From Corynebacterium sp. TAE3-ERU16 (lineage in GTDB: Bacteria > Actinomycetota > Actinomycetes > Mycobacteriales > Mycobacteriaceae): a stretch of 64,000 nt of DNA. Below, in pieces: positions 47,666 to 56,708 of this stretch (the stretch's first letter is position 1; each line of letters starts with the position of its first letter). Under the pieces are notes generated by a model. That model saw nothing but the letters and a program-made list of their open reading frames with translations, ran no database searches and was not told where the DNA came from. The translations under genes were made by a program, and so were the position numbers. The stretch is taken from NCBI RefSeq assembly GCF_019209935.1, contig NZ_JAHUTN010000011.1, forward strand, positions 1 through 64,000, in the 5' to 3' direction.

Positions 47666-48427
47666 TCAGCCGTTGAGGTGGGCGGCACGCGCCTCGGCGA
47701 GCCGCTCGAGGACAGCCTGCACGCCGGCGGTGCCGGCGACGCGGCCCAGGGCTGCGGTGGCTCCGTCCCCGACCTTGATCCCCAGGTCACCGGATTCCAG
47801 CACCCGGAACCCGTCCTCGTCGGTGACGTCGTCGCCGAGGAACACGACGGCGTCCCATCCACCCCGCTTCCTGGCCGCGTCGATCCATGTGCCCTTGTTC
47901 ACCGACACCGCGGAGAACTCGACGATGCACTTACCCGTGGACACGTGCAATCCCTCCGGGCGCAGCTGCCGGGCCTCGTCGAGGAGCCGGTCGCCCAGTT
48001 CCCGGTCGGCGACCCGCCTGGTGTGCAGCACCCGGTGAAAGGGTTTGCGCTCCACCGCGGCACCGGCATGCCCCACGATGAGGTCGTTGAGGCGTTCGCC
48101 CACGGCGTCGAGGAGCCGACGCTGCCCGTCGGTCGGCTCAACCGGATCGCCGGTGCTCTCCGCGCCGTGGCTCCCGACGAGTTCGATCCGGTCGCCGGTT
48201 CCGGACAGGCGTCGGAGGGTAGCCAGATCCCGGCCGGAGAGGATGGCGGCCCCGGTGTCGGGGAGTTCGCCCAGCGCCTCGAGGGCCGCGATGGAGGCCC
48301 GGTTGACGGGAACGTTCTCCGGGTCGTCCGCGAAATCGGCGATCGTGCCGTCGAAATCGGAGATCACGAGCAGTCTGGGGGCCCGGATCACGGAGCTGAG
48401 TCTGGCTTCGAGGCTGGTGTCGTCCAT
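47666..48427 (-). CDS. otsB: trehalose-6-phosphate phosphatase
   Basis: 253 residues, HAD superfamily. Motif I D-F-D-G-T at 24-28 (nucleophile Asp24), motif II S-G-R-D near 64, V-G-S-H-G-A-E near 84, and the C-terminal G-D-D-V-T-D-E-D near 197-204. Dephosphorylates OtsA product to trehalose, an osmolyte and the carrier sugar for mycolates. The gene converges on ipsA with a 9-bp gap. Confidence 0.93.
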   Translation of the reverse strand: MDDTSLEARLSSVIRAPRLLVISDFDGTIADFADDPENVPVNRASIAALEALGELPDTGAAILSGRDLATLRRLSGTGDRIELVGSHGAESTGDPVEPTDGQRRLLDAVGERLNDLIVGHAGAAVERKPFHRVLHTRRVADRELGDRLLDEARQLRPEGLHVSTGKCIVEFSAVSVNKGTWIDAARKRGGWDAVVFLGDDVTDEDGFRVLESGDLGIKVGDGATAALGRVAGTAGVQAVLERLAEARAAHLNG

Positions 48428-48459
48428 GGCCCCGATGGTACGTCGGCCGGTGGCCCGGT

Positions 48460-48951
48460 TCAGCTCGACGTGGTCAGCCGGATGCCCCGCTTGTCGACGG
48501 CCGGATCATCGGCATCGGTCAGCAGCAGCTCACCGTCCTGGGGGCGGGACACGGTGAGCGCACCGGCGCCGAGTACCCCGAGGAGCCCCTCGTGGAAGTA
48601 GAGTTCCGTGCCCTCGCACCCGCTGCCCTCGCGCACTCGCAGGTCCCGGAACTTGAACGTCACGGCGGCGGGGTCCGTCGCCGCCACCCTTTCGCCGTCC
48701 CCGTCGAGGAAGTCCACGGATCCGGTGAATGGTGCGCACCCGGTGTCCCCGACGACGGTGCTGTCCCCGAATGCGAGGTGTACCCGTCCGGCGAGGGTGT
48801 CGGGGAGGACACTCGGATGTTCGGTGTCGGTGTACACGTTCGTCACCTGCCAGTTCGAGGAGACCACCGGGGCCTGTCCCTGCGTGCACCCTGTGAGGAG
48901 CAGAACGCCGAGGACGACGGCCACCGTCGGGGTACGCAACCGGGTACCCAT
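48460..48951 (-). CDS. lipoprotein of unknown function between otsA and otsB
   Basis: 163 residues. Hydrophobic N-terminus with lipobox L-T-G-C (Cys22), then about 140 residues predicted to be beta-rich with a possible disulfide between two cysteines, resembling META/HslJ-like folds (G-D-T-G-C-A-P-F-T-G near 88-97). ATG overlaps the otsA stop by one base (TGATG), so it is translationally coupled to trehalose synthesis; C. glutamicum has a small gene in the same place as recalled. Confidence 0.78.
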   Translation of the reverse strand: MGTRLRTPTVAVVLGVLLLTGCTQGQAPVVSSNWQVTNVYTDTEHPSVLPDTLAGRVHLAFGDSTVVGDTGCAPFTGSVDFLDGDGERVAATDPAAVTFKFRDLRVREGSGCEGTELYFHEGLLGVLGAGALTVSRPQDGELLLTDADDPAVDKRGIRLTTSS

Positions 48952-50423
48952 CAGTGGCTCCGAAGGGCGTCGAGGAAGGACCGGGCCCAGAGGTCCACAT
49001 CGTGCTCGACGACCTGGCGGTGCATGGTGAGCATCCGTTCGGCCGCCTCGTCCGGGGCGTCCCGGAGCATGGTCACCGCGGTCATCAGCTGTCGCTTCAC
49101 CGAGTCCCCGTCGTGCGGATTGCAGAGGAAGGCCCGGTTGAGTTCGGTCGCCGAACCCGCGAACTCACTGAGGACCAGGGCCCCCGAGCCATCACCGTGA
49201 CAGGCTACGTATTCCTTCGCCACCAGGTTCATTCCGTCCTTGAAGGGGGTCACGAGCATGATGTCGGCGGCGACGTAGCAGCCGAAGAGCTGCTGCTTGT
49301 CGAGGGAACGGTGGAGATAGTGCACGACCGGCCTGCCGACCTCCGCGAATCGGCCGTTGATCCGGCCCACGGCCTCCTCCACCCTGGCGCGGGTGCGGCG
49401 GTAGTGCTCCAGCCGCTCGCGCGAGGGGGTGGCGATCTGCAGCAGCACCGAGTCGTGGGGTTCGAGTGCACCGGACTCCAGCAGCTCCTCGTAGGCGGAG
49501 AGCCGCTGGAGAATGCCCTTCGTGTAGTCGAGTCGGTCCACACCGAGAATCATCGTCTCCGGGTCCCCGAGACGGTGGCGGATGTCGGTGGAGTCCACCT
49601 GCGAGGCGGTCTCGATCACCGAGGCGGTGTCGATGGAGATGGGGAACGCGGCGACCCCGACCCGGCGACCGTCGGGGGCGGTGATGTGTGCGGTGATCCC
49701 GCGGACCGATGCCCGCCCCTCCACGTTGAGGCTGTCGGGCTGTCCGGTGTGGGACCCCGGGGCCCCCGCGACGGAGCGCGCCAGGGAGAGGAAATTGTCG
49801 GCGTTCTGCGGCAGGTGGAAGCCGATGACATCGGATCCCAACAGACCGCGGACGATCTCCTCGCGCCAGGGCAGCTGGCGGAAGAGCTCCGCCGGAGGGA
49901 ACGGGATGTGCAGGAAGAAACCGATCGTCAGATCCGGTCGGAGCTGCCGCAGAATGCCCGGAACGAGCTGGAGCTGGTAGTCCTGCACCCACACCGTCGC
50001 CCCCTCGGCGGCAACGGACGCCGCCTCGCGGGCGAAGGTGTAGTTGACCTCCCGGTAGGTCTCCCACCAGGCGCGGTCGTAGGTGGGGGGAACGATGAGG
50101 TCGTGGTAGAGCGGCCAGAGCGTGGCGTTGGAGAATCCCTCGTAGAACTCCTCGTAGTCCGTGGCGGTGAGCGTCACCGGATGCAGGAGGATCCCGGAAT
50201 CCGTGCGGAACGGCTCCATGCCGCCGTCCACGGTTCCCGGCCAGCCGACCCAGCAGCCGGCGTTGCGCTCGAGAACCGGGCTCAACGCGGTGACCAGGCC
50301 ACCGGGGCTCGGGGTGAAACTCCTCGTTCCGTCCGGGTTGACGGTGACATCGACGGGCAGCCTGTTCGCCACAACGACGAAGTCATTTCCGCCCTTCGCC
50401 GGGGTATGTGGCGCGGCAGTCAC
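48951..50423 (-). CDS. otsA: trehalose-6-phosphate synthase
   Basis: 490 residues, glycosyltransferase family 20. Makes trehalose-6-phosphate from a nucleotide-glucose and glucose-6-phosphate. V-V-A-N-R-L-P near 17-23, G-W-P-G near 58-61, W-V-Q-D-Y-Q-L near 144-150, H-I-P-F-P near 170-174 and D-R-L-D-Y-T-K-G near 287-294 are the GT20 fingerprints. It starts 3 bp after the histone-like gene, placing thrE, that gene, otsA, the lipoprotein and otsB in one directional cluster. Confidence 0.95.
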   Translation of the reverse strand: MTAAPHTPAKGGNDFVVVANRLPVDVTVNPDGTRSFTPSPGGLVTALSPVLERNAGCWVGWPGTVDGGMEPFRTDSGILLHPVTLTATDYEEFYEGFSNATLWPLYHDLIVPPTYDRAWWETYREVNYTFAREAASVAAEGATVWVQDYQLQLVPGILRQLRPDLTIGFFLHIPFPPAELFRQLPWREEIVRGLLGSDVIGFHLPQNADNFLSLARSVAGAPGSHTGQPDSLNVEGRASVRGITAHITAPDGRRVGVAAFPISIDTASVIETASQVDSTDIRHRLGDPETMILGVDRLDYTKGILQRLSAYEELLESGALEPHDSVLLQIATPSRERLEHYRRTRARVEEAVGRINGRFAEVGRPVVHYLHRSLDKQQLFGCYVAADIMLVTPFKDGMNLVAKEYVACHGDGSGALVLSEFAGSATELNRAFLCNPHDGDSVKRQLMTAVTMLRDAPDEAAERMLTMHRQVVEHDVDLWARSFLDALRSH

Positions 50424-50425
50424 GG

Positions 50426-50818
50426 TCAGGCCTTCTTCGTGGTCTTCTTCGCGGTGGTTTTCTTGGCCGTGGTCTTCTTGGCGGCCGTCTTCTTCGTGGC
50501 CTTCTTCGCGGTCTTCTTCGCGGTGGTTTTCTTGGCCGTGGTCTTCTTGGCGGCCGTCTTCTTCGTGGTCTTCTTGGCCGTCGTCTTCTTGCGGCTCCTG
50601 GCTGACTCCGCTTCGGCGGCCTCAGCGTGTTCCGCGGCGATCTTACGGTAGTTCAGGCGTTCGGGAGCCACGCCGAGCATGGATGCGAGGGTGACGCAGT
50701 CGAAGAAATCGGTGGAGTAGGTCGCGACGATCCGACGGGCCGCCTTCGCGGTGTTCTCCTCCACGGTGTGCAGCGACTCGGCGTTGGTGGTGCGGGTGTC
50801 TGTGACCTTGGGCGGCAC
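50426..50818 (-). CDS. lysine-repeat histone-like protein
   Basis: 130 residues. The first 70 form a folded or helical domain (A-R-R-I-V-A-T-Y-S-T-D-F-F near 27-39). The last 55 are almost entirely K-K-T, T-A-K-K and A-A-K-K repeats like histone H1 tails and the heparin-binding HBHA tail, so nucleic-acid or polyanion binding is expected. A gene of this kind lies between thrE and otsA in C. glutamicum as recalled. The tail is encoded by 58-bp direct repeats (50442-50568). Confidence 0.78.
   Translation of the reverse strand: MPPKVTDTRTTNAESLHTVEENTAKAARRIVATYSTDFFDCVTLASMLGVAPERLNYRKIAAEHAEAAEAESARSRKKTTAKKTTKKTAAKKTTAKKTTAKKTAKKATKKTAAKKTTAKKTTAKKTTKKA
50442..50568 (-). repeat. 58-bp direct DNA repeats encoding the lysine tail
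   Basis: Bases 50442-50499 recur exactly at 50511-50568, an offset of 69 bp (23 codons). The identity at third codon positions points to recent duplication, and the block can expand or contract in frame. Confidence 0.85.
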
Positions 50819-50920
50819 TGATCCTCCTGGAATCGTCGGCTGGGGCTGGGCTGGGCACAGCTCATCCTACGCCACGGCGGCGCCGGGAACATGCCGCCCC
50901 CCGACGGGCGCGGAGTGTGC

Positions 50921-52519
50921 TCAGTTCCGATTGTCGGGATGAATCCGCGGGTCGGAGGCGCCGGCGGCACCGCCGGGCATTCCCGGGTGCCGCGTATTCG
51001 CGCTGCGGGCCGCTTTCCGGGCCCGGTGCTGGCGACGGTTCACGGCGGATCCGGTCCGCCGGACGACGCGGGCGGTCGTCTCCACCGGCCTGGAATGCCG
51101 GAAGGAGGAGGCCCTGCGTCGGGCGAAGCTGGTGTACCGGTTGAGCGGTGGCGGACGGCGCAGTTTCCGGGCGACCCATTCTCCCAGAACCACACCGGCG
51201 GCGAGGGAGGAACCGATGGCCAGTGCCAGCGCCATGTTCCCGAATCCCTGCACCAGCTGCTCATTGAGCAGGGTGTACATGCCCCGGTAGATCGTCAGGC
51301 CCGGCAACAGGGGCGTGATGCCCGCGACCGCCGTGATCAGGGGTGGGATGAGGAACCGCCGGGCGAGCAGACCGCCCGCGAGACCGATGATCGTCGCCGT
51401 GATGCCGAGTCCCACGACCGGGCTCATACCGAGGGGTATCAGCACGAAGTAGTAGCAGGCGGAGCCGGCCAGCGAGGTCAGTCCGGAAATCCAGACCGAG
51501 GGCCACTCTGCGAACGCGGCCACGGCGAATGCGGCCGACGCGGCGGCGCCGGCGAGAACCTTCGCGGAGACGGATGCGAAGTTGACCGGGGTCGTGGCCT
51601 CGAGCGGGGGCAGCGTCACACCTAGCGCCGTCGACGCCTGGATGCCGATGGCGACTCCGGCGATGATTCCTCCGGTGAGCATGATCGTCTGGAAGAACCG
51701 CGCCGAGGCCGTCACCGGGGCCCCGGTGATGCCGTCCTGGATGGCCTGCACCAGTGTCAGACCGGCGAGCAGCACGATGATTCCCGAGGCGATGATCTGC
51801 CCCGGTGCGAGGTTGATTCCGTTCTCCAGCGCCCAGTTGTAGGTCATGGCCGCGGGCAGGGTGGCCACGAACCCGCCGTACATGTTCCGGTAGAACTCCG
51901 GCAGGCCCTTCTTCTCCAGCCAGATGTGCCCGGCCATGATGACGAGGGCCGTGAGGAAGGAGATCACGGAGACCAGCCAGCCACCGCCGAGCAGGACCGC
52001 GACGGCGGCGGCCAGTCCCGCCCAACCGACGAGCGCGGTGCGGATCCCGTAGGGCGGGGGCATCGAGGTCAGGTCGTTCATGATCTGTTCCGCGACATTG
52101 GGTGGAGTCGCGCCGGCCTGGATGGACCGGATCAGACGGTCGATCTCGGCGAGCTTGGAGAAGTCCAGGTCCAGCTTCGGCACGACCCGGAACACCGTGA
52201 TCGGAATCTTCTGACCCGTGTCGATCTGAGTGAACAGCTGGATCGTGTTGAAGGTGATGTCGACGTGCACGTAGTGCAGCCCGTAGGCGGAGCACACGGT
52301 GTGGACGTGGGCACGGGTGTCGTGGTTTCCGGTCCCCGAGTACAGCAGGTAACCGCCGATCCTGGCGGCGAGGTCCATGACCGCGGTGACCTGCGCAGGG
52401 TCGGTGAGATCGATCGGAGCCAGTGGTGAGGGAGGGGGAGCGGCCTTGGCCTCGTCGATCGTCGCGAAACGACCCTGACGGGACCGGAACAGCCGCAGCC
52501 TGGTCAAGATGTCGGACAC
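50921..52519 (-). CDS. thrE: threonine/serine exporter ThrE
   Basis: 532 residues. Soluble N-terminal domain (about 40-190, including L-L-Y-S-G-T-G-N-H-D-T near 62-72), ten membrane helices (190-470) and a basic tail of about 60 Arg-rich residues. It corresponds by order (poxB, tRNA, thrE, small basic gene, otsA) to C. glutamicum ThrE (489 residues), which exports L-threonine and L-serine. GTG at 52519 was chosen because M-S-D-I-L-T-R-L begins the conserved part and AAGGA lies 11 nt upstream. Confidence 0.88.
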   Translation of the reverse strand: MSDILTRLRLFRSRQGRFATIDEAKAAPPPSPLAPIDLTDPAQVTAVMDLAARIGGYLLYSGTGNHDTRAHVHTVCSAYGLHYVHVDITFNTIQLFTQIDTGQKIPITVFRVVPKLDLDFSKLAEIDRLIRSIQAGATPPNVAEQIMNDLTSMPPPYGIRTALVGWAGLAAAVAVLLGGGWLVSVISFLTALVIMAGHIWLEKKGLPEFYRNMYGGFVATLPAAMTYNWALENGINLAPGQIIASGIIVLLAGLTLVQAIQDGITGAPVTASARFFQTIMLTGGIIAGVAIGIQASTALGVTLPPLEATTPVNFASVSAKVLAGAAASAAFAVAAFAEWPSVWISGLTSLAGSACYYFVLIPLGMSPVVGLGITATIIGLAGGLLARRFLIPPLITAVAGITPLLPGLTIYRGMYTLLNEQLVQGFGNMALALAIGSSLAAGVVLGEWVARKLRRPPPLNRYTSFARRRASSFRHSRPVETTARVVRRTGSAVNRRQHRARKAARSANTRHPGMPGGAAGASDPRIHPDNRN

Positions 52520-52657
52520 GTCGGCTACTGATCCTTCGGAAAAACGACTGGTGGGAACGCGCGGTGTCGCGCACCGGGAGCAGCATACCCCGGTGAGTCC
52601 GGGCACGGAACCTGCGCCGGATGGTGCAGGTCTTGGACTTGGCCGGTACTCGTCCGG

Positions 52658-52663
52658 TATCAT
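52658..52663 (+). promoter_or_regulatory. tRNA-Thr promoter -10 box
   Basis: TATCAT, with TTGGAC at 52633-52638 (19-nt spacer), 35 bp upstream of the tRNA gene. Confidence 0.5.
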
Positions 52664-52697
52664 CCTCGCGTGCCCCGGACACATGCACCGGGGCGTT

Positions 52698-52770
52698 GCT
52701 GGAGTGGCGCAATTGGTAGCGCACCGGTCTTGTAAACCGGCGGTTGTGGGTTCGAGTCCCATCTCCAGCT
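52698..52770 (+). tRNA. tRNA-Thr (anticodon TGT)
   Basis: 73-nt cloverleaf: acceptor GCTGGAG pairs with CTCCAGC (52763-52769), discriminator T, D-arm with GGTAGCGC, anticodon stem CCGGT/ACCGG with loop CTTGTAA (anticodon TGT), and T-arm GTGGG-TTCGAGT-CCCAT. CCA is not encoded. It lies divergent from the threonine exporter gene thrE. Confidence 0.93.
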
Positions 52771-52865
52771 CGATCAGACCGGGCGACCGCGGCATCGCAC
52801 CCCATGGTGGGGTGGGGCCGCGGTTTTCCGTCTGCTGCCGTCCACAGCCCCGGTACCCCGGTGCG

Positions 52866-52979
52866 TCAGTGGAGGTCGCGAATGGCCTCGGTCATCGCGG
52901 TGCGCTGTTCGGCGGGCATGGTGCGGTGGCCGGGCGCGTCGTGCAGCCACGGTCCCTCCGCCGCGAGCATCTTCAGGTG
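52866..52979 (-). pseudogene. remnant of a TetR regulator (CgmR-like C-terminus)
   Basis: A 37-residue reading (H-L-K-M-L-A-A-E-G-P-W-L-H-D ... P-A-E-Q-R-T-A-M-T-E-A-I-R-D-L-H, then stop) aligns by eye with the C-terminus of CgmR of C. glutamicum as I recall it (V-Q-L-A-A-D-G-L-F-V-H-D ... K-R-Q-A-M-L-E-T-I). Upstream the frame has no regulator DNA-binding domain and instead crosses the decayed transporter. In C. glutamicum cgmR lies with the exporter cgmA beside poxB, matching this location. Confidence 0.5.
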
Positions 52980-53013
52980 GCGGCCCCGGCGCTCTCCGGC
53001 GGCGTGTCGGACA

Positions 53014-53831
53014 CTAGGTCCCGACGATGAGGCGCGGAACCCGGGCCGCCGGAGTAGTACGCCGCAGTCCGGTGCCGGGGGCCGTCGGCAGAGCGACGGC
53101 CTCCACGGGTCCACCCACCCGAAGTGGGCTGTATCCGGACACCGGTCGGAAGCGCCGCGTGATCGGCGGATCGGTCCCCGCCGGGAGGAGTGTTCCGGGC
53201 CCCGTGGCCAGGACACCGCCGGTGAACGGTCGCTGTCGGAAGATCCGGAAAATCCACCGGTGGTTCGGGCGTCCGTCGCTGTCGCCGTCGGAACAGCAGC
53301 GCAGTGACGATCGCGGTGAAGGGCCGGCGACGGTGATGATTGGATCGGGGTGGGTGCCCCAGGATGAGCTTGATCGCGAGGACCGGGCCGGACAGGGTGA
53401 GCGGCGCCGGCAGGGAAAACAGGGCGTCCCGGTGACCGTGCCCGGAGCGGAGGTCGTGCCCCGGATCCCGATGGCTGTGTCGCGTTCCCGGGTGTCCGTG
53501 AAGGTGACCCGGATGAGAGGGAGCGTCGCGGGCATCATTATCGCGGCTCCGACGGCCGACAGCGAGGCCGCGCCGAACAAGGTGGGGCCCGCGGTGAACA
53601 TCCGACGGTGACCGGAGCGGTCACCCGGTGCACCTGCCCCGGGAGCGACCCGGCCATGACGAGTGGGGGCGTCGATGATCCACAGCGTCTGGTGTGCGGT
53701 GGCACCGGGTTCCCCGCGGAGGGTCGGCGGAGCCGTGTGCGGGGTCGAGTGTCGATGCCGATCAGGAGCGGTCCGGAACTGATGGCGGTGAGAAACGCCC
53801 TCCGCCGGATGGCGGGAAAGGTGTGCGGCAT
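53014..53831 (-). pseudogene. decayed DHA2-family MFS drug exporter (cgmA-like)
   Basis: Fragments of a 14-helix multidrug transporter occur in order but in different frames: A-I-S-S-G-P-L-L-I-G-I-D (helix 1, near 53780), T-P-P-L-V-M-A-G-S-L-P-G (motif region, near 53660), L-F-G-A-A-S-L-S-A and M-M-P-A-T-L-P-L-I-R-V-T-F-T-D (motif C/loop, 53490-53590), and R-Q-R-P-F-T-G-G-V-L-A ... G-Y-S-P-L-R-V-G (53090-53240). Several segments between them are missing, so only about half of a normal transporter gene remains. No intact frame exceeds 200 codons. A drug-exporter gene next to poxB in C. glutamicum is cgmA. Confidence 0.65.
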
Positions 53832-53858
53832 CCTCAACTGGACCATCCTCAACTGGAC
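53829..53858. repeat. 15-bp tandem repeat
   Basis: CATCCTCAACTGGAC occurs twice head to tail (53829-53843, 53844-53858), followed by a third partial CATC. It overlaps the expected start of the decayed exporter gene and could be a relic of its operator or a replication slippage product. Confidence 0.8.
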
Positions 53859-53894
53859 CATCCGGTCGGTTTCTTCCGGCGGGCGGTCTGACTC

Positions 53895-53923
53895 CCCTCC
53901 GGGCTGTCGGACCGCCCGGAGGG
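53895..53923. terminator. hairpin upstream of poxB
   Basis: CCCTCCGGGC and its exact complement GCCCGGAGGG with a 9-nt loop. It lies 218 bp before poxB and just upstream of the decayed exporter gene; terminator, leader structure or relic are all possible. Apart from this and the pseudogene fragments, 52771-54141 holds no intact gene. Confidence 0.5.
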
Positions 53924-54141
53924 CGGAATGTGGCGAAAAGCTCTGGGGGCCTTCCGTGTGATCTGATGTCTTCCCTGCAGTTCAGAGGTGGTGTTTCGGG
54001 CGGCTCTGCGGGAGGGCGACCTCCGGGACGGTTGCGTCCGGTCTGATACCTGGCGGGAATCGGTGGAGAGGTTCACCATGGATGAAGACAGTGAACCAAT
54101 CAGGTACCCACAAGGTGCACACATAAGGAGCACAGCAGAAC

Positions 54142-55881
54142 ATGTCACAGAGTTTCGCCGAACAGATCGTCGCCAGTCTGGAGCGGCAGGGTGTCACCCG
54201 GATCTTCGGCCTCGTCGGGGACAGCCTCAACCCGATCGTCGACGCGGTCCGCCGCAGCAGCATCGAGTGGATCCACGTACGCAACGAGGAGGTGGGTGCG
54301 TTCGCCGCCGGCGCGCACTCCCTCGTCACCGGTGAACTCGCCGTGTGCGCCGCTTCCTGCGGGCCGGGAAACACCCACCTCATCCAGGGACTCTACGATT
54401 CTCACCGCAACGGGGCGAAGGTGCTGGCGATAGCCAGCCACATCCCGTCGCTGCAGATCGGCTCCGACTTCTTCCAGGAGACCCACCCGACGCAGATCTT
54501 CGGGGAGTGCTCCGGGTACTGCGAGCTGATCAACTCCCCGTCCCAGGGCGCCCGCGTGCTGCACAACGCGATCCAGTCCACGATGGCGGGCCGTGGCGTC
54601 AGCGTCATCGTCGTCCCCGGTGACGTCACCACCGAGGACGCGGTGCCCGCCCCGGAGCTGAACAGCGTCATCTCCGCGCACCGTCCGATCGTCTTCCCGC
54701 ACCCCGAACAGGCCGCGAAGCTGGTTCAGGCGATCAACGACGCCAGGAGCGTCACCCTGTTCTGCGGTGTCGGCTGTGCCGGCGCCCGCGACGAGGTGTT
54801 CGCCCTCGCCGAGAAGATAAAGGCCCCCGTCGGCCACGCGCTGGGCGGCAAGATGTTCATCCAGCACGACAACCCCTACGACGTCGGCATGTCCGGTCTC
54901 CTCGGCTACGGGGCCTGCTTCGACGCCTGCGACGAGGCGGACCTGCTGATCCTGCTCGGCACGGACTTCCCGTACAACGACTTCCTGCCCAGCGGGAACG
55001 TCGCGCAGGTCGACATCAACGGCGCCCACATCGGCAGGCGCACCGAGGTGAAGTACCCCGTCGTCGGCGACGTCAAGGCCACCATCGAGAACATCCTCCC
55101 CTCGATCGAGGAGAAGACCGACCGCTCCTTCCTGGACAAGATGCTCAAGGAGCACGCCAAGAAGATCGAGCACGTCGTCGAGGCGTACACCAGCAACATC
55201 GAGCACCACACCCCGATCCACCCCGAGTACGCCGCCGACATCATCGACGAACTCGCCGCGGAGGACGCGATCTTCACCGTCGACACCGGCATGTGCAACG
55301 TGTGGGCAGCCCGCTACATCAACAACCCCACCGGCAACCGGACGCTGCTCGGCTCCTTCCGCCACGGCACGATGGCCAACGCCCTCCCGCAGGCCATCGG
55401 TGCCCAGGCCGCCGCCCCCGATCGGCAGGTGATCTCCATGTCCGGCGATGGTGGGCTGGCGATGCTCATGGGTGAGCTGCTCACCGTGAAGCTGCACCAG
55501 TTGCCCGTCAAGACCATCGTGTTCAACAACTCGTCGCTCGGCATGGTGAAACTGGAGATGCTCGTCGAGGGCATCCCGGAGTTCGCCACGGACCACGAGG
55601 AGGTCAACTTCGCGGCGATCGCCGAGGCCTGCGGCATCCGATCGGTCCGGATCACCGATCCGAGGAAACTGCGTACGGAACTCGGAGCGGCACTCGCCCT
55701 CGACGAGCCGGTGCTCATCGACATCGTCACCGACCCGAACGCGCTGTCCATCCCGCCGGACATCACCCTCGAGCAGGTCATGGGCTTCTCCAAGGCGGCC
55801 GCCCGCACGGTCCTCGACGGCGGCGTCGGCCGGATGTACAACCTCGCGATGAGCAACCTCCGGAACATCCCGCGTCCCTGA
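54142..55881 (+). CDS. poxB: pyruvate:quinone oxidoreductase (pyruvate dehydrogenase, quinone)
   Basis: 579 residues. Oxidises pyruvate to acetate and CO2 and passes electrons to the quinone pool; peripheral membrane flavoprotein needing thiamine diphosphate and FAD. The ThDP motif G-D-G-G-L-A-M ... N-N is near 435-463, the catalytic Glu in R-N-E-E-V-G-A near 48-54, and the membrane-binding C-terminal helix follows about residue 550. AAGGAG lies 11 nt before the ATG. Location two genes from phoRS agrees with C. glutamicum poxB/pqo. Confidence 0.95.
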   Translation: MSQSFAEQIVASLERQGVTRIFGLVGDSLNPIVDAVRRSSIEWIHVRNEEVGAFAAGAHSLVTGELAVCAASCGPGNTHLIQGLYDSHRNGAKVLAIASHIPSLQIGSDFFQETHPTQIFGECSGYCELINSPSQGARVLHNAIQSTMAGRGVSVIVVPGDVTTEDAVPAPELNSVISAHRPIVFPHPEQAAKLVQAINDARSVTLFCGVGCAGARDEVFALAEKIKAPVGHALGGKMFIQHDNPYDVGMSGLLGYGACFDACDEADLLILLGTDFPYNDFLPSGNVAQVDINGAHIGRRTEVKYPVVGDVKATIENILPSIEEKTDRSFLDKMLKEHAKKIEHVVEAYTSNIEHHTPIHPEYAADIIDELAAEDAIFTVDTGMCNVWAARYINNPTGNRTLLGSFRHGTMANALPQAIGAQAAAPDRQVISMSGDGGLAMLMGELLTVKLHQLPVKTIVFNNSSLGMVKLEMLVEGIPEFATDHEEVNFAAIAEACGIRSVRITDPRKLRTELGAALALDEPVLIDIVTDPNALSIPPDITLEQVMGFSKAAARTVLDGGVGRMYNLAMSNLRNIPRP

Positions 55882-55932
55882 CCGCCGGCCGTTCTTGACC
55901 TTCACGCCGCGGCAACCCCGAGAGTGGTGTCC

Positions 55933-56691
55933 GTGACCGACCACACGATTGGACGGGCCGCAGAGGAACTGGGCGTGACCGCCCGGACTCTGCGGCACTG
56001 GGACGAGATCGGGCTGCTCAGCCCGGGTTGGCGCACGGAGACCGGCGACTACCGCCTGTACACCGACGCCGACCTGGACCGCGGCCTCGACATTCTCATC
56101 TACCGGCGGGCCGGTGTCCCGCTCAGGGACATCGCCGTTCTGCTGGCGGAACCCGTAGACAGGCGGGACCGGCTGCTCACCCAGCGGGAGCTTCTCGTCC
56201 GACGGATAGGTCACCTGCACCGGATGGTCCGGGCAGTGGATTCGATCCTGGAAGGGGACACCGTGACAATGCAGGACAAGAAGGCGATATTCGGCGAGGA
56301 TTATCCTGACTGGCTGGCCGAGGCAGAAGAGCGTTGGGGCGACACCGGGGACTGGTCGCACGCCCGGGACTCGATGAAGACGATGGATGCCGAGGGCTTC
56401 CGCAGGGTGAAGGCTGAGTCCGATGCCTTCGCGGCGGCCCTGGTCGACGCCCGGGGCCGCGGAGTGGCGCCGGGCGACGCCGAGGCGGACGCGCTCGTCG
56501 GGCGCCACGCCGCGATGGTGGACACGTTCTACCTGTGCACCCGGGCGAAGCAGGTTCTCCTCGCCCGGATGTACGTCGCGGACGGTCGTTTCGCCGCCTA
56601 CACCGGCGACGCCGCCGATTACCTGGTTGAGCTCGTCGAGGCGAAGGCCCGCGCGGAGGGGATTGACCCGGACACCGTCGCCTGGGAGTGA
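55933..56691 (+). CDS. MerR-family regulator with TipAS-type effector domain
   Basis: 252 residues from GTG 55933 (GTGs at 55924 and 55927 are alternatives). MerR helix-turn-helix (I-G-R-A-A-E-E-L-G-V-T-A-R-T-L-R-H-W-D-E-I-G-L-L near 6-29), coiled-coil linker (about 75-110), then a TipAS/antibiotic-binding domain of about 120 residues (E-E-R-W-G-D-T near 134, then helices to the end). TipA proteins sense thiopeptide-like drugs in Streptomyces. It follows poxB by 51 bp on the same strand and is convergent with the sugar transporter. Its ligand is unknown. Confidence 0.87.
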   Translation: MTDHTIGRAAEELGVTARTLRHWDEIGLLSPGWRTETGDYRLYTDADLDRGLDILIYRRAGVPLRDIAVLLAEPVDRRDRLLTQRELLVRRIGHLHRMVRAVDSILEGDTVTMQDKKAIFGEDYPDWLAEAEERWGDTGDWSHARDSMKTMDAEGFRRVKAESDAFAAALVDARGRGVAPGDAEADALVGRHAAMVDTFYLCTRAKQVLLARMYVADGRFAAYTGDAADYLVELVEAKARAEGIDPDTVAWE

Positions 56692-56708
56692 GATCCACGC
56701 ACGGGAAA

